DNA from: Alistipes sp.
Lineage (GTDB): Bacteria; Bacteroidota; Bacteroidia; Bacteroidales; Rikenellaceae
Length of the DNA stretch: 64,000 bases
Assembly: GCA_017416915.1 (NCBI GenBank)
Contig: JAFQAN010000035.1
Location: 1 to 64,000, forward strand
Direction: 5' to 3'
This document shows, piece after piece, positions 15,040 through 24,891 of the stretch; positions within the stretch are counted from its first letter, which is position 1, and each line of letters starts with the position of its first letter. Below the pieces are notes generated by a model. That model was not told where the DNA came from. It searched no databases and saw nothing but the letters and a program-made list of their open reading frames with translations. A program made the position numbers and the translations under genes.

Positions 15040-16320
15040 ATGAACAAAGATTTACAGATTTTTGACCTGATCGCCGAGGAGCGTTCACGTCAGATGAAAG
15101 GTATCGAGCTTATTGCATCGGAGAACTTCGTGAGCGACCAGGTAATGGCAGCTATGGGTTCGGTATGCACCAACAAGTATGCTGAGGGTTATCCCGCAGC
15201 CCGCTACTATGGCGGTTGCGAGGTGGTTGATAAGATTGAAAATCTCGCTATCGAGCGCATCTGCAAGCTCTACGGCGCAGAGTACGCAAACGTACAGCCC
15301 CACTCTGGCGCTCAGGCAAATATGGCAGTATTTTTCGCCGTTATGCAGCCTGGCGATACGTTTATGGGTCTCGACCTCTCGCACGGTGGACACCTCTCAC
15401 ACGGCTCGCCTGTAAATATGTCGGGTAAGTACTTCAACGCCGTAGGCTACAAGCTCTCGGAAGAGACTGGAAACATCGACTACGACGAGATGGAGCGCTT
15501 GGCATTGGAGCATAAGCCAAAGCTCATCGTGGGTGGTGCTTCGGCATTCTCTCGTGAGTGGGACTATAAGCGTATGCGCGAAATCGCCGATAAGGTAGGC
15601 GCTCTGTTGCTCGTAGATATGGCTCACACCGCAGGTCTTATCGCAGCAGGTCTGCTGTCTAACCCCGTAGAGTATGCTCACATCGTAACATCTACAACCC
15701 ACAAGACCCTGCGTGGTCCTCGTGGCGGTATTATCCTTATGGGTAAAGACTTCGACAATCCGTGGGGCTACACCACCCCTAAGGGCGTCGTTAAGAAGAT
15801 GTCAGCAATACTGAACTCTGCCGTATTCCCTGGTATTCAGGGCGGTCCATTGGAGCATGTTATCGCAGCTAAGGCCGTAGCATTTGGCGAGGCCCTCACC
15901 CCCGAGTACAAGGAGTACCAGAAGCAGGTTGTCAAGAACTCGAAGGCTTTGGCTGAGGCTCTTACAAAGCGTGGCTACAAGATTGTATCGGGCGGCACCG
16001 ACAACCACCTTATGCTTGTCGATTTGCGCACCAAGTTCCCAGAGCTTACTGGTAAACTTGCCGAGAAGTGCCTCGTAGCAGCAGACATCACTACCAACAA
16101 AAATATGGTTCCGTTCGACTCACGTACTCCGTTTACCACCTCGGGCTTGCGCTTCGGTACTCCCGCTATCACAACACGTGGTGTGAAGGAGGATAAGATG
16201 GACTACATTGCCGAGCTTATCGACCGAGTACTCTCTGACCCCGAGAACGAGCAGAACATCGCAGCAGTACGCAAGGATGTAAATGCCATGATGGCAGAGT
16301 ATCCGCTCTTCGCTTGGTAA
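15040..16320 (+). CDS. glyA: Serine hydroxymethyltransferase
   Basis: GlyA converts serine and tetrahydrofolate to glycine and 5,10-methylene-THF using pyridoxal phosphate. Visible marks: [10 protein letters not shown] near residue 22, the [18 protein letters not shown] segment, and the PLP-lysine motif [15 protein letters not shown] near 222-236. Length 426 is standard. It connects to the formimino-THF producing enzyme at 56614 through the one-carbon pool. The gene has its own promoter and ends at an unusual hairpin. Confidence 0.98.
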   Translation: MNKDLQIFDLIAEERSRQMKGIELIASENFVSDQVMAAMGSVCTNKYAEGYPAARYYGGCEVVDKIENLAIERICKLYGAEYANVQPHSGAQANMAVFFAVMQPGDTFMGLDLSHGGHLSHGSPVNMSGKYFNAVGYKLSEETGNIDYDEMERLALEHKPKLIVGGASAFSREWDYKRMREIADKVGALLLVDMAHTAGLIAAGLLSNPVEYAHIVTSTTHKTLRGPRGGIILMGKDFDNPWGYTTPKGVVKKMSAILNSAVFPGIQGGPLEHVIAAKAVAFGEALTPEYKEYQKQVVKNSKALAEALTKRGYKIVSGGTDNHLMLVDLRTKFPELTGKLAEKCLVAADITTNKNMVPFDSRTPFTTSGLRFGTPAITTRGVKEDKMDYIAELIDRVLSDPENEQNIAAVRKDVNAMMAEYPLFAW

Positions 16321-16358
16321 ACTTCTTGTGATAGCGGCGCATCAGCGACGCTTGAAGC

Positions 16359-16412
16359 ATCGGGGCGACCGGGAGATACGCAAGTATGTCCCACCCGCCC
16401 CGATTTCATTTA
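16359..16412 (+). terminator. Highly ordered GCAA-tetraloop hairpin after glyA
   Basis: The 46-base hairpin spans 16359-16404. ATCGGGGCG pairs with CGCCCCGAT, then comes a symmetric ACC/ACC internal loop, GGGA with TCCC, one G-G mismatch, and ATAC with GTAT closed by a GCAA tetraloop. TTTCATTT follows, so termination is the simplest role. Confidence 0.65.
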
Positions 16413-16447
16413 ATTGCCACACGCTACAACAATTAAATCTTCTTCTG

Positions 16448-17125
16448 ATGAAAGATATTCTCAATTTTCTTAGCGACCTGCACGACAACAACAACCGCGA
16501 GTGGTTTAGCGCCAATAAGGAGCGTTACCGCGCCGCTTTGGCAAAGCACAACCAGAACGTCGAGCAGCTTATATCGGCCATTGCAAAGTTTGACCCCACA
16601 ATAGAGGGCATAACCGTCGCGGAGAGTACCTATCGCATATACCGCGACACCCGCTTCTCGACAGACAAGAGACCCTACAAGGACTTTTTTAGCGCCTTCA
16701 TCGTGCGCGGTGGCAAGCGTAGCGGCTTTGCAGGCTACTATCTGCACATATCGCCCAAAGGTAACACCTGGGGCGAAGGGTCGTTCCTTGCGGCGGGCAA
16801 CGTGTGTCCAGAGCCATACGTACTACGCAGTATGCGCGAGGAGATTGAGGATAACGCCGAACTTATGGAGCGCAACATTCTATCGAGCGGCTTCTCGCTT
16901 GACCGCAACAATGCACTCAAACGTACACCGCGAGGCTTTGAGGTTGCACCCGAGTATGAGTATCTACTGCGACAACGGGAGCTATGTCTAAGCTACCCAC
17001 TCAACAACGAGTGGTTTATGGCTAACGACTGGCAGGAGCGTACCGTCGAGATGTTCCGCCGCGCAAAGCCATTTATCGACCAAGTAAACCGCGCCATAGA
17101 GTACGCCTACGAGGAGTATCGATAA
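16448..17125 (+). CDS. DUF2461 family protein
   Basis: 225 residues matching the TIGR02453/DUF2461 family of unknown function: LNFLSDLHDNNNREWFSANKERY at the start, YRIYRDTRFSTDKRPYK near residue 60, and GYYLHISPKGNTWGEG. No signal peptide or membrane helix. Start at 16448 is used because earlier in-frame codons run back over the glyA hairpin and encode unrelated residues. It ends at a bidirectional terminator facing the calcium ATPase. Confidence 0.9.
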   Translation: MKDILNFLSDLHDNNNREWFSANKERYRAALAKHNQNVEQLISAIAKFDPTIEGITVAESTYRIYRDTRFSTDKRPYKDFFSAFIVRGGKRSGFAGYYLHISPKGNTWGEGSFLAAGNVCPEPYVLRSMREEIEDNAELMERNILSSGFSLDRNNALKRTPRGFEVAPEYEYLLRQRELCLSYPLNNEWFMANDWQERTVEMFRRAKPFIDQVNRAIEYAYEEYR

Positions 17126-17134
17126 AAAGAGCAA

Positions 17135-17176
17135 ATAAAAAGATGTAGTTTACGAGCCCAAACTACATCTTTTTAT
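17135..17176. terminator. Bidirectional terminator between DUF2461 gene and P-ATPase
   Basis: ATAAAAAGATGTAGTTT (17135-17151) pairs perfectly with 17160-17176 around an 8-base loop. A/T runs at both ends serve the two convergent genes. Confidence 0.88.
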
Positions 17177-17200
17177 TCACTATCAATATACTACAAACTT

Positions 17201-19813
17201 CTATCGGCTAACCACTCGCGTTAAAAGTTTACACAACTCACTAATAATCAGCACGCCCACCGCAAAGCCAACAGTAATCCACCACTGAGTGGTCGTTAAG
17301 ACAGACAACTTAAATAGCGACTGCATAGAGGGGATAAGCATCACCGCAAGAGTCATACATATAACCAACACGATAGTTGCCCACAGCCAGCGGTTAGAGA
17401 AAAATCGCTGCGTAAACCAACCTTCGCCGCTACGAATACTGAAAATCATAGTAAACTGCGAGAAAATCATAACCGCAAAGGTCATTGTTCGCGCCGTATC
17501 AACCGAGGTCTGCAAACCTATGAGATAAGCCGCTATCGTCGCAACACCAAGTATCAATGCTTGTGTAACAACTCTAATAGTAAACGGCTTGGTAAAGATA
17601 CCCTGATTAGGGGCAATAGGCTTACGGTTCATAATATCCTTTGCTGCGTGATCGACACTAAGCGCCAACGACGGAAGACTGTCGCCTACGAGATTGATAA
17701 ATAGCAGCTGAATAGGCAATAACGGCATATCAAAATTTAGCAGCACGGCTACAAGCAGCAACACAATCTCGCCGAGGTTTGTCGATATCATAAATTGTAT
17801 CGACTTGATAAGGTTGTCGTAGATGCGGCGACCTTCACGCACCGACTGCACGATGGTCGCAAAGTTATCGTCAGCCAAAACCACATCGGCCGCCTCTTTC
17901 GACACATCCGTACCCGTAATACCCATTGCCACACCGATATTAGCAAGTTTCAACGCGGGAGCATCATTCACACCATCGCCCGTCATTGCCACAACATTGC
18001 CGAGTTTTTGGTATGCCTCAACAATACGCACCTTATGCTCGGGTGCTACACGCGCAAAGACCGAAACGCTACCTGCAACATCGCGCAACTCTTCATTGCT
18101 CATATTCTCCACCTCGCTACCCGTAAGCACCTTATCCCCTGCGGTCATAATACCGAGACTCTGCGCAATGGCAGAGGCAGTAATCTTGTGGTCTCCCGTA
18201 ATCATAACGGGCTTGATACCCGCCGCCTTACACTGCTCAACAGCCACTCTCGCCTCCTCACGCGGCGGGTCAATCATACCAACCATACCGACAAAGATTA
18301 GCTCCTGCTCAGCTTGAATAGTTATGTCATTGAGATACTCTTCGTTCAACTCGCTATCAACTTTCACCTCTTTATACGCCATACAGAGTACTCGCAGAGC
18401 CTTTTCTGCCATTCGGGCATTAACAGTTGCAAGCGTCTCTCTATCACTATCTGCAATAGCTCTAATCGTGCCATCAGCCTCTATGCGATTGCACCTTGCC
18501 AACAGCTCATCAAAACCACCTTTTGTGGCAACCATTATGGTATGTGCATCTTTACGATGGAGCGTGGTCATTAGCTTTCGCTCCGAGTCGAACGGCATCT
18601 CCGAGATTCGCGGATAGCTATTATTCAACTCTACCTGCGCCAAATTATGCTGCTCGGCAAAAGCCACCAAGGCTGTCTCGGTGGGGTCACCAAACAACCC
18701 GCCATCACCACCTTGCGTAGTATCGTTACACAACGACCCGATGGTCATTATGATATTCGACACGTTGGGATAACACTCGACCACGGTCATCTTATTTTGC
18801 GTAAGAGTTCCCGTCTTATCGGAACATATAACCGTAGTACTACCGAGCGTCTCCACTGATGGCAGATTGCGCACAATGGCATTCTGTTTAGCAAGACGCT
18901 GAACACCCAACGCCAACACAACCGTAGAGACAGCGGGCAGACCCTCGGGGATAGCTGCCACAGCAAGGCTCACTGCGGTCATAAACATCTCCATAAGACC
19001 ACGACCATAGCACATACCAATAACGAAAATCACAACACAGACAGCAAGGCTGATGATTGCCAACACCTTGCCGAGTTTATCGAGACGCACCTGCATAGGA
19101 GTACGCATATCGGGTACTGACTGAATCATTGCTGCAATTTTGCCTACCTCGGTATGCTCACCCGTGGCTACAACTACACCCAAGCCTCGGCCATAGGTTA
19201 CGCTACACGAGCTAAAAGCCATATTCGTACGATCGCCAATAGGCACATCGCCATCTATGGGTTCAACGCTTTTCTCCACTGGCAACGATTCACCCGTAAG
19301 TGCTGCCTCCTGAATTTTAAGGTTTACACTCTCCACAAGGCGCAGGTCAGCAGGCACACTATCGCCAGTCTCTATCTCAACAATATCGCCTACCACCAAC
19401 TCGCGCGACTCTACAACTTTATGTTCGCCATTACGTAACACCTTGCAGTGCGGGGCAGACAGCTTTTCGAGTGCATCGAGCGCATTTTCAGCCTTTGCCT
19501 CTTGAAACACGCCAATAATAGCATTGACGATAAGTATCGAGAGTATAATAACCGCATCGGTTATTCCCTCGCCATTCATATAGCCCGTGACGCCCGATAT
19601 TACCGCCGCAACAAGCAGCACGATAATCATAAAGCTCTTGAACTGAGAGATGAACTTCTGCCAAAGCGAGGTATGCTTCTTTTTGGCGAATTCATTAAAG
19701 CCATCGCGTTGTTGTCGTGCGACAACAACATCATTCGATAAGCCCTCTTCGATGTTTGTGGTGAACGTACGAACAATCTGTTCGATACTCTCGTTGTAGT
19801 GTTTTTGTGTCAT
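17201..19813 (-). CDS. P-type calcium-translocating ATPase (PMCA/SERCA-like)
   Basis: 870-residue cation pump of type P2. Motifs in order: TGES of the actuator domain near residue 178, the phosphorylation site CSDKTGTLTQNKM near 330, a nucleotide-binding domain with KGGFDELL, GDGVNDAPALK of the hinge, and about ten membrane helices (four before, six after the large cytoplasmic part). The N-terminal cation-ATPase domain is present. Ca2+ export is the usual role of this group, but Mn2+ is possible. Start 19813 (MTQKHYNES) lies downstream of a -7 box at 19844-19851. It is divergent from an AraC regulator. Confidence 0.93.
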   Translation of the reverse strand: MTQKHYNESIEQIVRTFTTNIEEGLSNDVVVARQQRDGFNEFAKKKHTSLWQKFISQFKSFMIIVLLVAAVISGVTGYMNGEGITDAVIILSILIVNAIIGVFQEAKAENALDALEKLSAPHCKVLRNGEHKVVESRELVVGDIVEIETGDSVPADLRLVESVNLKIQEAALTGESLPVEKSVEPIDGDVPIGDRTNMAFSSCSVTYGRGLGVVVATGEHTEVGKIAAMIQSVPDMRTPMQVRLDKLGKVLAIISLAVCVVIFVIGMCYGRGLMEMFMTAVSLAVAAIPEGLPAVSTVVLALGVQRLAKQNAIVRNLPSVETLGSTTVICSDKTGTLTQNKMTVVECYPNVSNIIMTIGSLCNDTTQGGDGGLFGDPTETALVAFAEQHNLAQVELNNSYPRISEMPFDSERKLMTTLHRKDAHTIMVATKGGFDELLARCNRIEADGTIRAIADSDRETLATVNARMAEKALRVLCMAYKEVKVDSELNEEYLNDITIQAEQELIFVGMVGMIDPPREEARVAVEQCKAAGIKPVMITGDHKITASAIAQSLGIMTAGDKVLTGSEVENMSNEELRDVAGSVSVFARVAPEHKVRIVEAYQKLGNVVAMTGDGVNDAPALKLANIGVAMGITGTDVSKEAADVVLADDNFATIVQSVREGRRIYDNLIKSIQFMISTNLGEIVLLLVAVLLNFDMPLLPIQLLFINLVGDSLPSLALSVDHAAKDIMNRKPIAPNQGIFTKPFTIRVVTQALILGVATIAAYLIGLQTSVDTARTMTFAVMIFSQFTMIFSIRSGEGWFTQRFFSNRWLWATIVLVICMTLAVMLIPSMQSLFKLSVLTTTQWWITVGFAVGVLIISELCKLLTRVVSR

Positions 19814-19843
19814 ATTTGATATTATATTTCGGTTTCGACGATG

Positions 19844-19882
19844 CAAAGATATTGCTTAATCATAGGAAATATATTATATTTG
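19844..19882. promoter_or_regulatory. Overlapping divergent promoters (ATPase minus, araC plus)
   Basis: The minus strand carries TATCTTTG at 19851-19844 for the ATPase. The plus strand carries TTG at 19852-19854, 20 bases and TATATTTG at 19875-19882 for the AraC gene. The elements abut, so the promoters should compete or be controlled together. Confidence 0.75.
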
Positions 19883-19902
19883 TAGGCAAAAAAGTTTATA
19901 AA

Positions 19903-20790
19903 ATGTCGCATATGCAAAATTTTACGGTTAATGTCAAGGAGATTAATATTCACGACATTGTATATGGTGGACACGCCAACGAGCTATTTATACATTCTAA
20001 TACGACGCCATCCAGCAACAACGATACCGAGAGGGTAAAATTTCTCAATGGCATCATTATTCTTCTATGCAAAACAGACGGTGGACAACTAACATTGAAC
20101 GGCAAGACACGTCGCCTACACAAAAACAACATTATTCTCCTACCAGAAAATCACATAATCGAGCAAGTGAACGCAATGTGCCTGAGCGAACACTACTACA
20201 TTGCTGTTTCGACAGACTACATCCTCAATATGCCATCACCCATAGACACCTCGATTTTTGGATACTCACGCTACCTATCAGTGATTCCTATTAGCGACAC
20301 AAAATACGATGATTTGGCAACCTACTATAAATTTATAGATAAGGAGAACAGAGAACAGAGTAAATATCAGAACGAGATTATACGCTCCATATTCTATGCC
20401 CTTATACTCGAAATTGTGGCGGAGTGTGAGAAAGTTCTCGATGTGAATGGTAGCGATAGTATTAAGGCAGACAATTTATCGGATAGTTTTTTCAGACTAC
20501 TTGCGACATATTACAAGAAAAATCGCTCGGTAAAATTCTATGCCGAGCGACTAAACATAACACCTAAATATTTATCTGCCGTGGTTAAACGCGCAACTGG
20601 ACGACCTATATTGGAGTGGATACACGAAGCGGTACTCATCGAAGCAAAGATGCTACTATGCACCTCCGAACTTACAGTGCAACAGATAGCCGATCAGCTC
20701 AATTTTTCGAGTTCTTCCGCCTTTATTCAGTTTATCAAAAAACACTTAGGCACAACACCTAAGAGATTGGAGCAAAGCAACGGGGCATAG
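19903..20790 (+). CDS. AraC-family transcriptional regulator
   Basis: 295 residues. The N-terminal 180 residues resemble a cupin-type sensing domain (GGQLTLNGKTRRLHKNNIILLPENHII). The C-terminal 100 residues hold the two helix-turn-helix motifs of AraC: FYAERLNITPKYLSAVVKRATG and QQIADQLNFSSSSAFIQFIKKHLG, ending TTPKRL. The ATG at 19903 lies 20 bases after its -7 box. Target genes and ligand are unknown; the divergent P-ATPase is the obvious candidate. It is AT-rich compared with its neighbours, which is usual for Bacteroidetes regulators. Confidence 0.93.
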   Translation: MSHMQNFTVNVKEINIHDIVYGGHANELFIHSNTTPSSNNDTERVKFLNGIIILLCKTDGGQLTLNGKTRRLHKNNIILLPENHIIEQVNAMCLSEHYYIAVSTDYILNMPSPIDTSIFGYSRYLSVIPISDTKYDDLATYYKFIDKENREQSKYQNEIIRSIFYALILEIVAECEKVLDVNGSDSIKADNLSDSFFRLLATYYKKNRSVKFYAERLNITPKYLSAVVKRATGRPILEWIHEAVLIEAKMLLCTSELTVQQIADQLNFSSSSAFIQFIKKHLGTTPKRLEQSNGA

Positions 20791-20804
20791 ACCAATGGCC
20801 TATT

Positions 20805-22067
20805 CTACGCCTCCTCTTCGGTTTCGACGTCGGCAGCTGCAAGAGCCTTTGATGTTTGGTGCTTTTTGGTCGGAAGCCCCAACTTTTTAAGACGCTCGCC
20901 GAGGCGAACAATATTGTTATTTCCCGTATGCAGACGCTTATACGCCTCGTCGTAGCGCGTCTTTGCAACATCCAACGCCGCGCCGACACCCTCCAACTGC
21001 TCTGTAAAGGTTACCAACTGCTCGTATAGCTTTGTCGCCTTCTCCACTATTTCTGCCTGATTCTTATTCTGAGCATCACGACGCCACATATCGCCGACCA
21101 TCTTCAACAGCGCAAAGAGGTTGGTGGGCGACGAGATAATAATCTTCTTGCGATAGGCATCCTCCCAGATGGCTTGGTCCTCCTTCAAAGCCTCCAAGAA
21201 TGCTGGCTCGGTGGGGATAAACATAATCACAAAGTCGGGCGAATTTACCAACTTCTGATACTCCTTGGCGGCAAGTTCCTGGACGTGCTTGCGCACCGAC
21301 TGCACGTGTTCGGCTCGTGCCACACGACGCTCGGCATCGGTCTGTGCCTCGCACGAGCGCATATACGCCGTAAGCGACACCTTAGAGTCGATGACTATCG
21401 AACGCTCCTCGGGCAGCGATAGCACCACATCGGGACGCATATTTGCGCCATCCTCTCCCTTGAAGTTCTGCTGTATGTGATAGTGGAGACCTTTGGTTAG
21501 ACCCGTACTCTCCAAGATAGTCTCCAAATAGACCTCTCCCCAATCACCCTGCACCTTCGAGTTGCCTCGCAAAGCGTCGGTAAGGTTTGCCGCCGACGCG
21601 GTCATCTGCATATTGAGTTTCAGTAGGTTATCAAGTTCATTCTTCAACGCTCCGCGCTGTTCATTCTCGGTGGCATAGATACGCTCTACACGCTCTCTAA
21701 ACTCCGTAATATTATCCCTAAACGGCTTCAACAGCACATCCAACGTATCGCGGTTTGTTTGGCGCAAGTCGTGCGTATGCTGCATCAGCAGCTCGTTGGC
21801 AAGGTTCTTAAACTCGGTCTTCATCACCCGCTCGCGCTCTTCGCGCTCACGCTGCAAGGTCTCCTGCTCGCGCTGCGACTGCTCGACAACGCTACGCAAG
21901 GCGTCGCGCTCGCTCTCGGCACGCGTGCGCGAAATACGCTCCGTGTTAAGCTCTTCGTTTAGCTCTGTAATGCGCTTCGTATGCACATTACCCTCTCTAA
22001 GCCATAGGGTTACAACAGCCACAACCGCTACGACGAGCAACAATATAGCAATGATATATCCAACCAT
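20805..22067 (-). CDS. rmuC: DNA recombination protein RmuC homologue
   Basis: RmuC limits inversions at short inverted repeats and has a PD-(D/E)XK-like nuclease core. The 420-residue protein has one N-terminal membrane helix (VGYIIAILLLVVAVVAVVTLW), a long coiled coil (about 30-170), and the core containing SKVQGDWGEVYLETILES, PDVVLSLPEERSIVIDSKVSL and FVIMFIPTEPAF. Start 22067 is used because a promoter box (22096-22103) lies within the longer alternative. It converges on the AraC gene with only 14 bases between them and no terminator. Confidence 0.95.
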   Translation of the reverse strand: MVGYIIAILLLVVAVVAVVTLWLREGNVHTKRITELNEELNTERISRTRAESERDALRSVVEQSQREQETLQREREERERVMKTEFKNLANELLMQHTHDLRQTNRDTLDVLLKPFRDNITEFRERVERIYATENEQRGALKNELDNLLKLNMQMTASAANLTDALRGNSKVQGDWGEVYLETILESTGLTKGLHYHIQQNFKGEDGANMRPDVVLSLPEERSIVIDSKVSLTAYMRSCEAQTDAERRVARAEHVQSVRKHVQELAAKEYQKLVNSPDFVIMFIPTEPAFLEALKEDQAIWEDAYRKKIIISSPTNLFALLKMVGDMWRRDAQNKNQAEIVEKATKLYEQLVTFTEQLEGVGAALDVAKTRYDEAYKRLHTGNNNIVRLGERLKKLGLPTKKHQTSKALAAADVETEEEA

Positions 22068-22095
22068 AAACAATCCTCTTAAATTACCACTTTTG

Positions 22096-22103
22096 CAAAG
22101 ATA
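22096..22103 (-). promoter_or_regulatory. -7 box of rmuC
   Basis: TATCTTTG on the minus strand; predicted leader a little over 20 bases to the ATG at 22067. Confidence 0.6.
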
Positions 22104-22148
22104 CAAAACAATTCGCAGAATATGGGTCGAAAATTGAAAGTTATTTTG

Positions 22149-22156
22149 TAAATTTG
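22149..22156 (+). promoter_or_regulatory. Candidate -7 box of rpe
   Basis: TAAATTTG fits TAnnTTTG about 75 bases before rpe; no -33 element at the right distance. Confidence 0.45.
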
Positions 22157-22231
22157 TGGGTTATTAGCCGACAACGGCTCGTAACCGATAATTTTTTAGT
22201 AACCGACAACCTAAAACTTCAACCATAAAGT

Positions 22232-22885
22232 ATGAAAAGAATTATTGCTCCTTCGGTACTTTCAGCCGACTTCGGACACCTCGAACGCGACATCAAGATG
22301 CTTGACCGCTCACAAGCCGAGTGGGTACACGTCGATGTGATGGACGGTGTATTTGTCCCCAACATTTCGTTTGGCTTTCCGCTGATGAAGCCTATGCGCA
22401 AGGCTACCAACAAGGTATTGGATGTGCATCTTATGATTACCGCCCCCGAGAAGTACGTTACACGCTTCGTCGAGGCGGGCGCCGACTACGTTACGTTCCA
22501 CTACGAGGCTACCGACAACATTGCAGAGTGCATCGACCTTATCCGCAAAGCGGGCGCAAAGGTGGGTATCTCGATTAAGCCTGGAACAGAGCCTCAGGTG
22601 CTTGATGAGTGGATTGACAAGATTGACCTTATCCTCGTGATGAGCGTTGAGCCTGGCTTTGGCGGTCAGAAGTTTATGCCTTCGGCGATAGATAAGTGCG
22701 CCTACCTTGACAAGGTAAAGCGTGAGCGCGGCTTACACGATGTCATCATCGAGGTCGATGGCGGTATCTCGGCAGCTAACTCACGTCTGCTGTTTGACGC
22801 AGGCGCCGAAGCACTCGTAGCTGGCAGTTCGGTATTTGGCGCAGAGAACCCCGAGCAGGCAATTATAGATATGCTTAACTCATAA
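22232..22885 (+). CDS. rpe: Ribulose-phosphate 3-epimerase
   Basis: Interconverts ribulose 5-phosphate and xylulose 5-phosphate in the pentose phosphate pathway. A 217-residue TIM barrel with APSVLSADFGHLERDI at the start, the metal/catalytic WVHVDVMDGVFVPNISFG, HLMI, the second acidic segment MSVEPGFGGQKF, and VDGGIS near 175, followed by the phosphate-binding VAGSSVF. One base separates its stop from the ABC-F gene. Confidence 0.98.
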   Translation: MKRIIAPSVLSADFGHLERDIKMLDRSQAEWVHVDVMDGVFVPNISFGFPLMKPMRKATNKVLDVHLMITAPEKYVTRFVEAGADYVTFHYEATDNIAECIDLIRKAGAKVGISIKPGTEPQVLDEWIDKIDLILVMSVEPGFGGQKFMPSAIDKCAYLDKVKRERGLHDVIIEVDGGISAANSRLLFDAGAEALVAGSSVFGAENPEQAIIDMLNS

Positions 22886-22886
22886 T

Positions 22887-24824
22887 ATGATTTCGTTAGA
22901 CAACCTCACCATAAGCTACGGCGGCTGGACGCTATTTGACGGCATATCGTTTCTTATCAACCCCAAAGACCGTATCGGTCTGGTGGGTAAGAATGGTGCT
23001 GGCAAGACGACTCTACTGCGCGTGATAACGGGCGAACAACAACCCACCGAGGGCGCAGTAACCATCAACGGCGAGTGTACGATTGGCTACCTGCCACAGC
23101 AGATGCGCGTGGCGGACACCACATCGCTCGTGGAAGAGACCGCAAAAGCCTTCGACGAGGTGTTGCGCATCGAGGCAGAGATTGAACACCTTACCGCCGA
23201 GATAGCCTCACGCACCGACTACCAATCTGCCGAGTACGAAGAGCTTATACACCGCCTCAACATCGCCAACGACCGATACCACATCCTCGGTGGCGACACC
23301 CGCGAGGCAGACATCGAGCGCACGTTGCTTGGCTTAGGCTTCAAGCGCTCGGACTTCGAGCGCCCCACACGCGAGTTCTCGGGAGGTTGGCGTATGCGTA
23401 TCGAGTTAGCGAAGTTGCTGCTGCGACGTCCCTCGATATTTCTACTCGACGAGCCGACAAACCACCTCGACATCGAGAGTATCCAGTGGCTGGAAGAGTA
23501 CCTTAAAAACTATAACGGGGCTGTGCTGCTAATATCGCACGACCGCGCCTTTTTGGATAATGTTACAACACGTACCGTAGAGCTTTCGTTGGGCAAGATT
23601 TACGACTACAAAGTACCCTACTCGAAGTTTGTGGAGCTACGTGCCGAGCGTCGCGCACAGCAGATGGCGGCATACCAAAATCAGCAGCGACTAATCGAGA
23701 AGACCGAGGAGTTTATCGAGAAGTTCCGCTACAAGCCCACAAAGAGTAACCAGGTGCAGTCGCGCGTAAAACAACTCGAACGCTTGGAGCGTATCGAAGT
23801 AGATGAGGAGGATTTGTCGAGACTCAACATCAAGTTTCCACCCGCACCACGCTCGGGACAGATTGTCGCCGAGGTTAAGGAGGTGGGCAAGGCGTTTGGC
23901 GAGAAGCGCATATTCTCGGGAGCGGAGTTTACCATCGAACGCGGACAGAAGATAGCACTTGTAGGTCGCAACGGCGAGGGTAAGACGACATTCGCACGTA
24001 TGCTTATCGGCGAGTTGGAGCCTACCGAGGGTACCATACGCCTCGGTGCAAACGTAAATATCGGCTACTACGCGCAAAATCAGGACGACCTGATGGATGG
24101 CGAGTTTACCGTATTCGATACCCTCGATAGGGTTGCCGTGGGGGACATACGCACGCGCCTACGCGACATTCTTGGAGCATTTCTATTCCGTGGCGAGGAT
24201 ATTGACAAGAAGGTAAAGGTACTGTCGGGCGGCGAGCGTTCACGCCTTGCAATGGCACGCTTAATGCTCGAACCCTACAACCTGCTTGTTCTCGACGAGC
24301 CGACAAACCATATGGATATGCGCTCGAAGGATATTCTTAAAAACGCGTTGCAGAAGTACGACGGCACGGTGGTCGTAGTATCGCACGACCGTGAGTTTTT
24401 GGATGGCTTGGTGGATCGCATCTATGAGTTCCGCGACGGCGGCGTAAAGGAGTATCTGGGAGGCATCTACTACTTTTTGGAGAAGCGCAAGTTGGAGTCT
24501 ATGGCAGACATCGAGCGTAGCGACAAGCCCACAACATCGCAGGCAAAGAGCGCAGATAGCACATCGACGGGCAAGCTATCCTACGAGCAGAAGAAAGAGC
24601 AGGAGAAGCTACTACGCAAGCTACGCAAGGCAGTGGAGAGCATCGAAGAGGAGCTTGCCGCAGTGGAGAGAGAGATTGCCGAGTACGACGCACGATTTGC
24701 CACTGCCACGGAGTACAACAGCGACGACTACGCCAAGTACAACGCCCTCAAAGAGCAGTACGACAGGCTTATGCACGAGTGGGAGAAGGCGTCCTACGAG
24801 TTAGAGATAACCGAACTCGGATAA
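22887..24824 (+). CDS. ABC-F family ATPase (Uup/EttA-type)
   Basis: 645 residues, two ATP-binding cassettes on one chain and no membrane domain, the layout of ABC-F proteins acting on ribosomes. First cassette: Walker A GKNGAGKTT (near 38) and REFSGGWRMR signature with LLDEPTNHLD. Linker near 240-310 is charged and helical (the P-site tRNA interaction motif region). Second cassette: GRNGEGKTT, LSGGERSRLA and LDEPTNHMD. The C-terminal 90 residues form an acidic coiled coil as in Uup. Immediately follows rpe and may be co-transcribed. Confidence 0.95.
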   Translation: MISLDNLTISYGGWTLFDGISFLINPKDRIGLVGKNGAGKTTLLRVITGEQQPTEGAVTINGECTIGYLPQQMRVADTTSLVEETAKAFDEVLRIEAEIEHLTAEIASRTDYQSAEYEELIHRLNIANDRYHILGGDTREADIERTLLGLGFKRSDFERPTREFSGGWRMRIELAKLLLRRPSIFLLDEPTNHLDIESIQWLEEYLKNYNGAVLLISHDRAFLDNVTTRTVELSLGKIYDYKVPYSKFVELRAERRAQQMAAYQNQQRLIEKTEEFIEKFRYKPTKSNQVQSRVKQLERLERIEVDEEDLSRLNIKFPPAPRSGQIVAEVKEVGKAFGEKRIFSGAEFTIERGQKIALVGRNGEGKTTFARMLIGELEPTEGTIRLGANVNIGYYAQNQDDLMDGEFTVFDTLDRVAVGDIRTRLRDILGAFLFRGEDIDKKVKVLSGGERSRLAMARLMLEPYNLLVLDEPTNHMDMRSKDILKNALQKYDGTVVVVSHDREFLDGLVDRIYEFRDGGVKEYLGGIYYFLEKRKLESMADIERSDKPTTSQAKSADSTSTGKLSYEQKKEQEKLLRKLRKAVESIEEELAAVEREIAEYDARFATATEYNSDDYAKYNALKEQYDRLMHEWEKASYELEITELG

Positions 24825-24858
24825 TAGCTCCTACGACAAGACATATTATAATAAGAGG

Positions 24859-24866
24859 TAAGTTTG
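24859..24866 (+). promoter_or_regulatory. Candidate -7 box before guanine deaminase
   Basis: TAAGTTTG fits TAnnTTTG, 25 bases before the ATG at 24892; no clear -33 element. Confidence 0.4.
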
Positions 24867-24891
24867 TCCGATTTTTGATTAACGAAGGATT

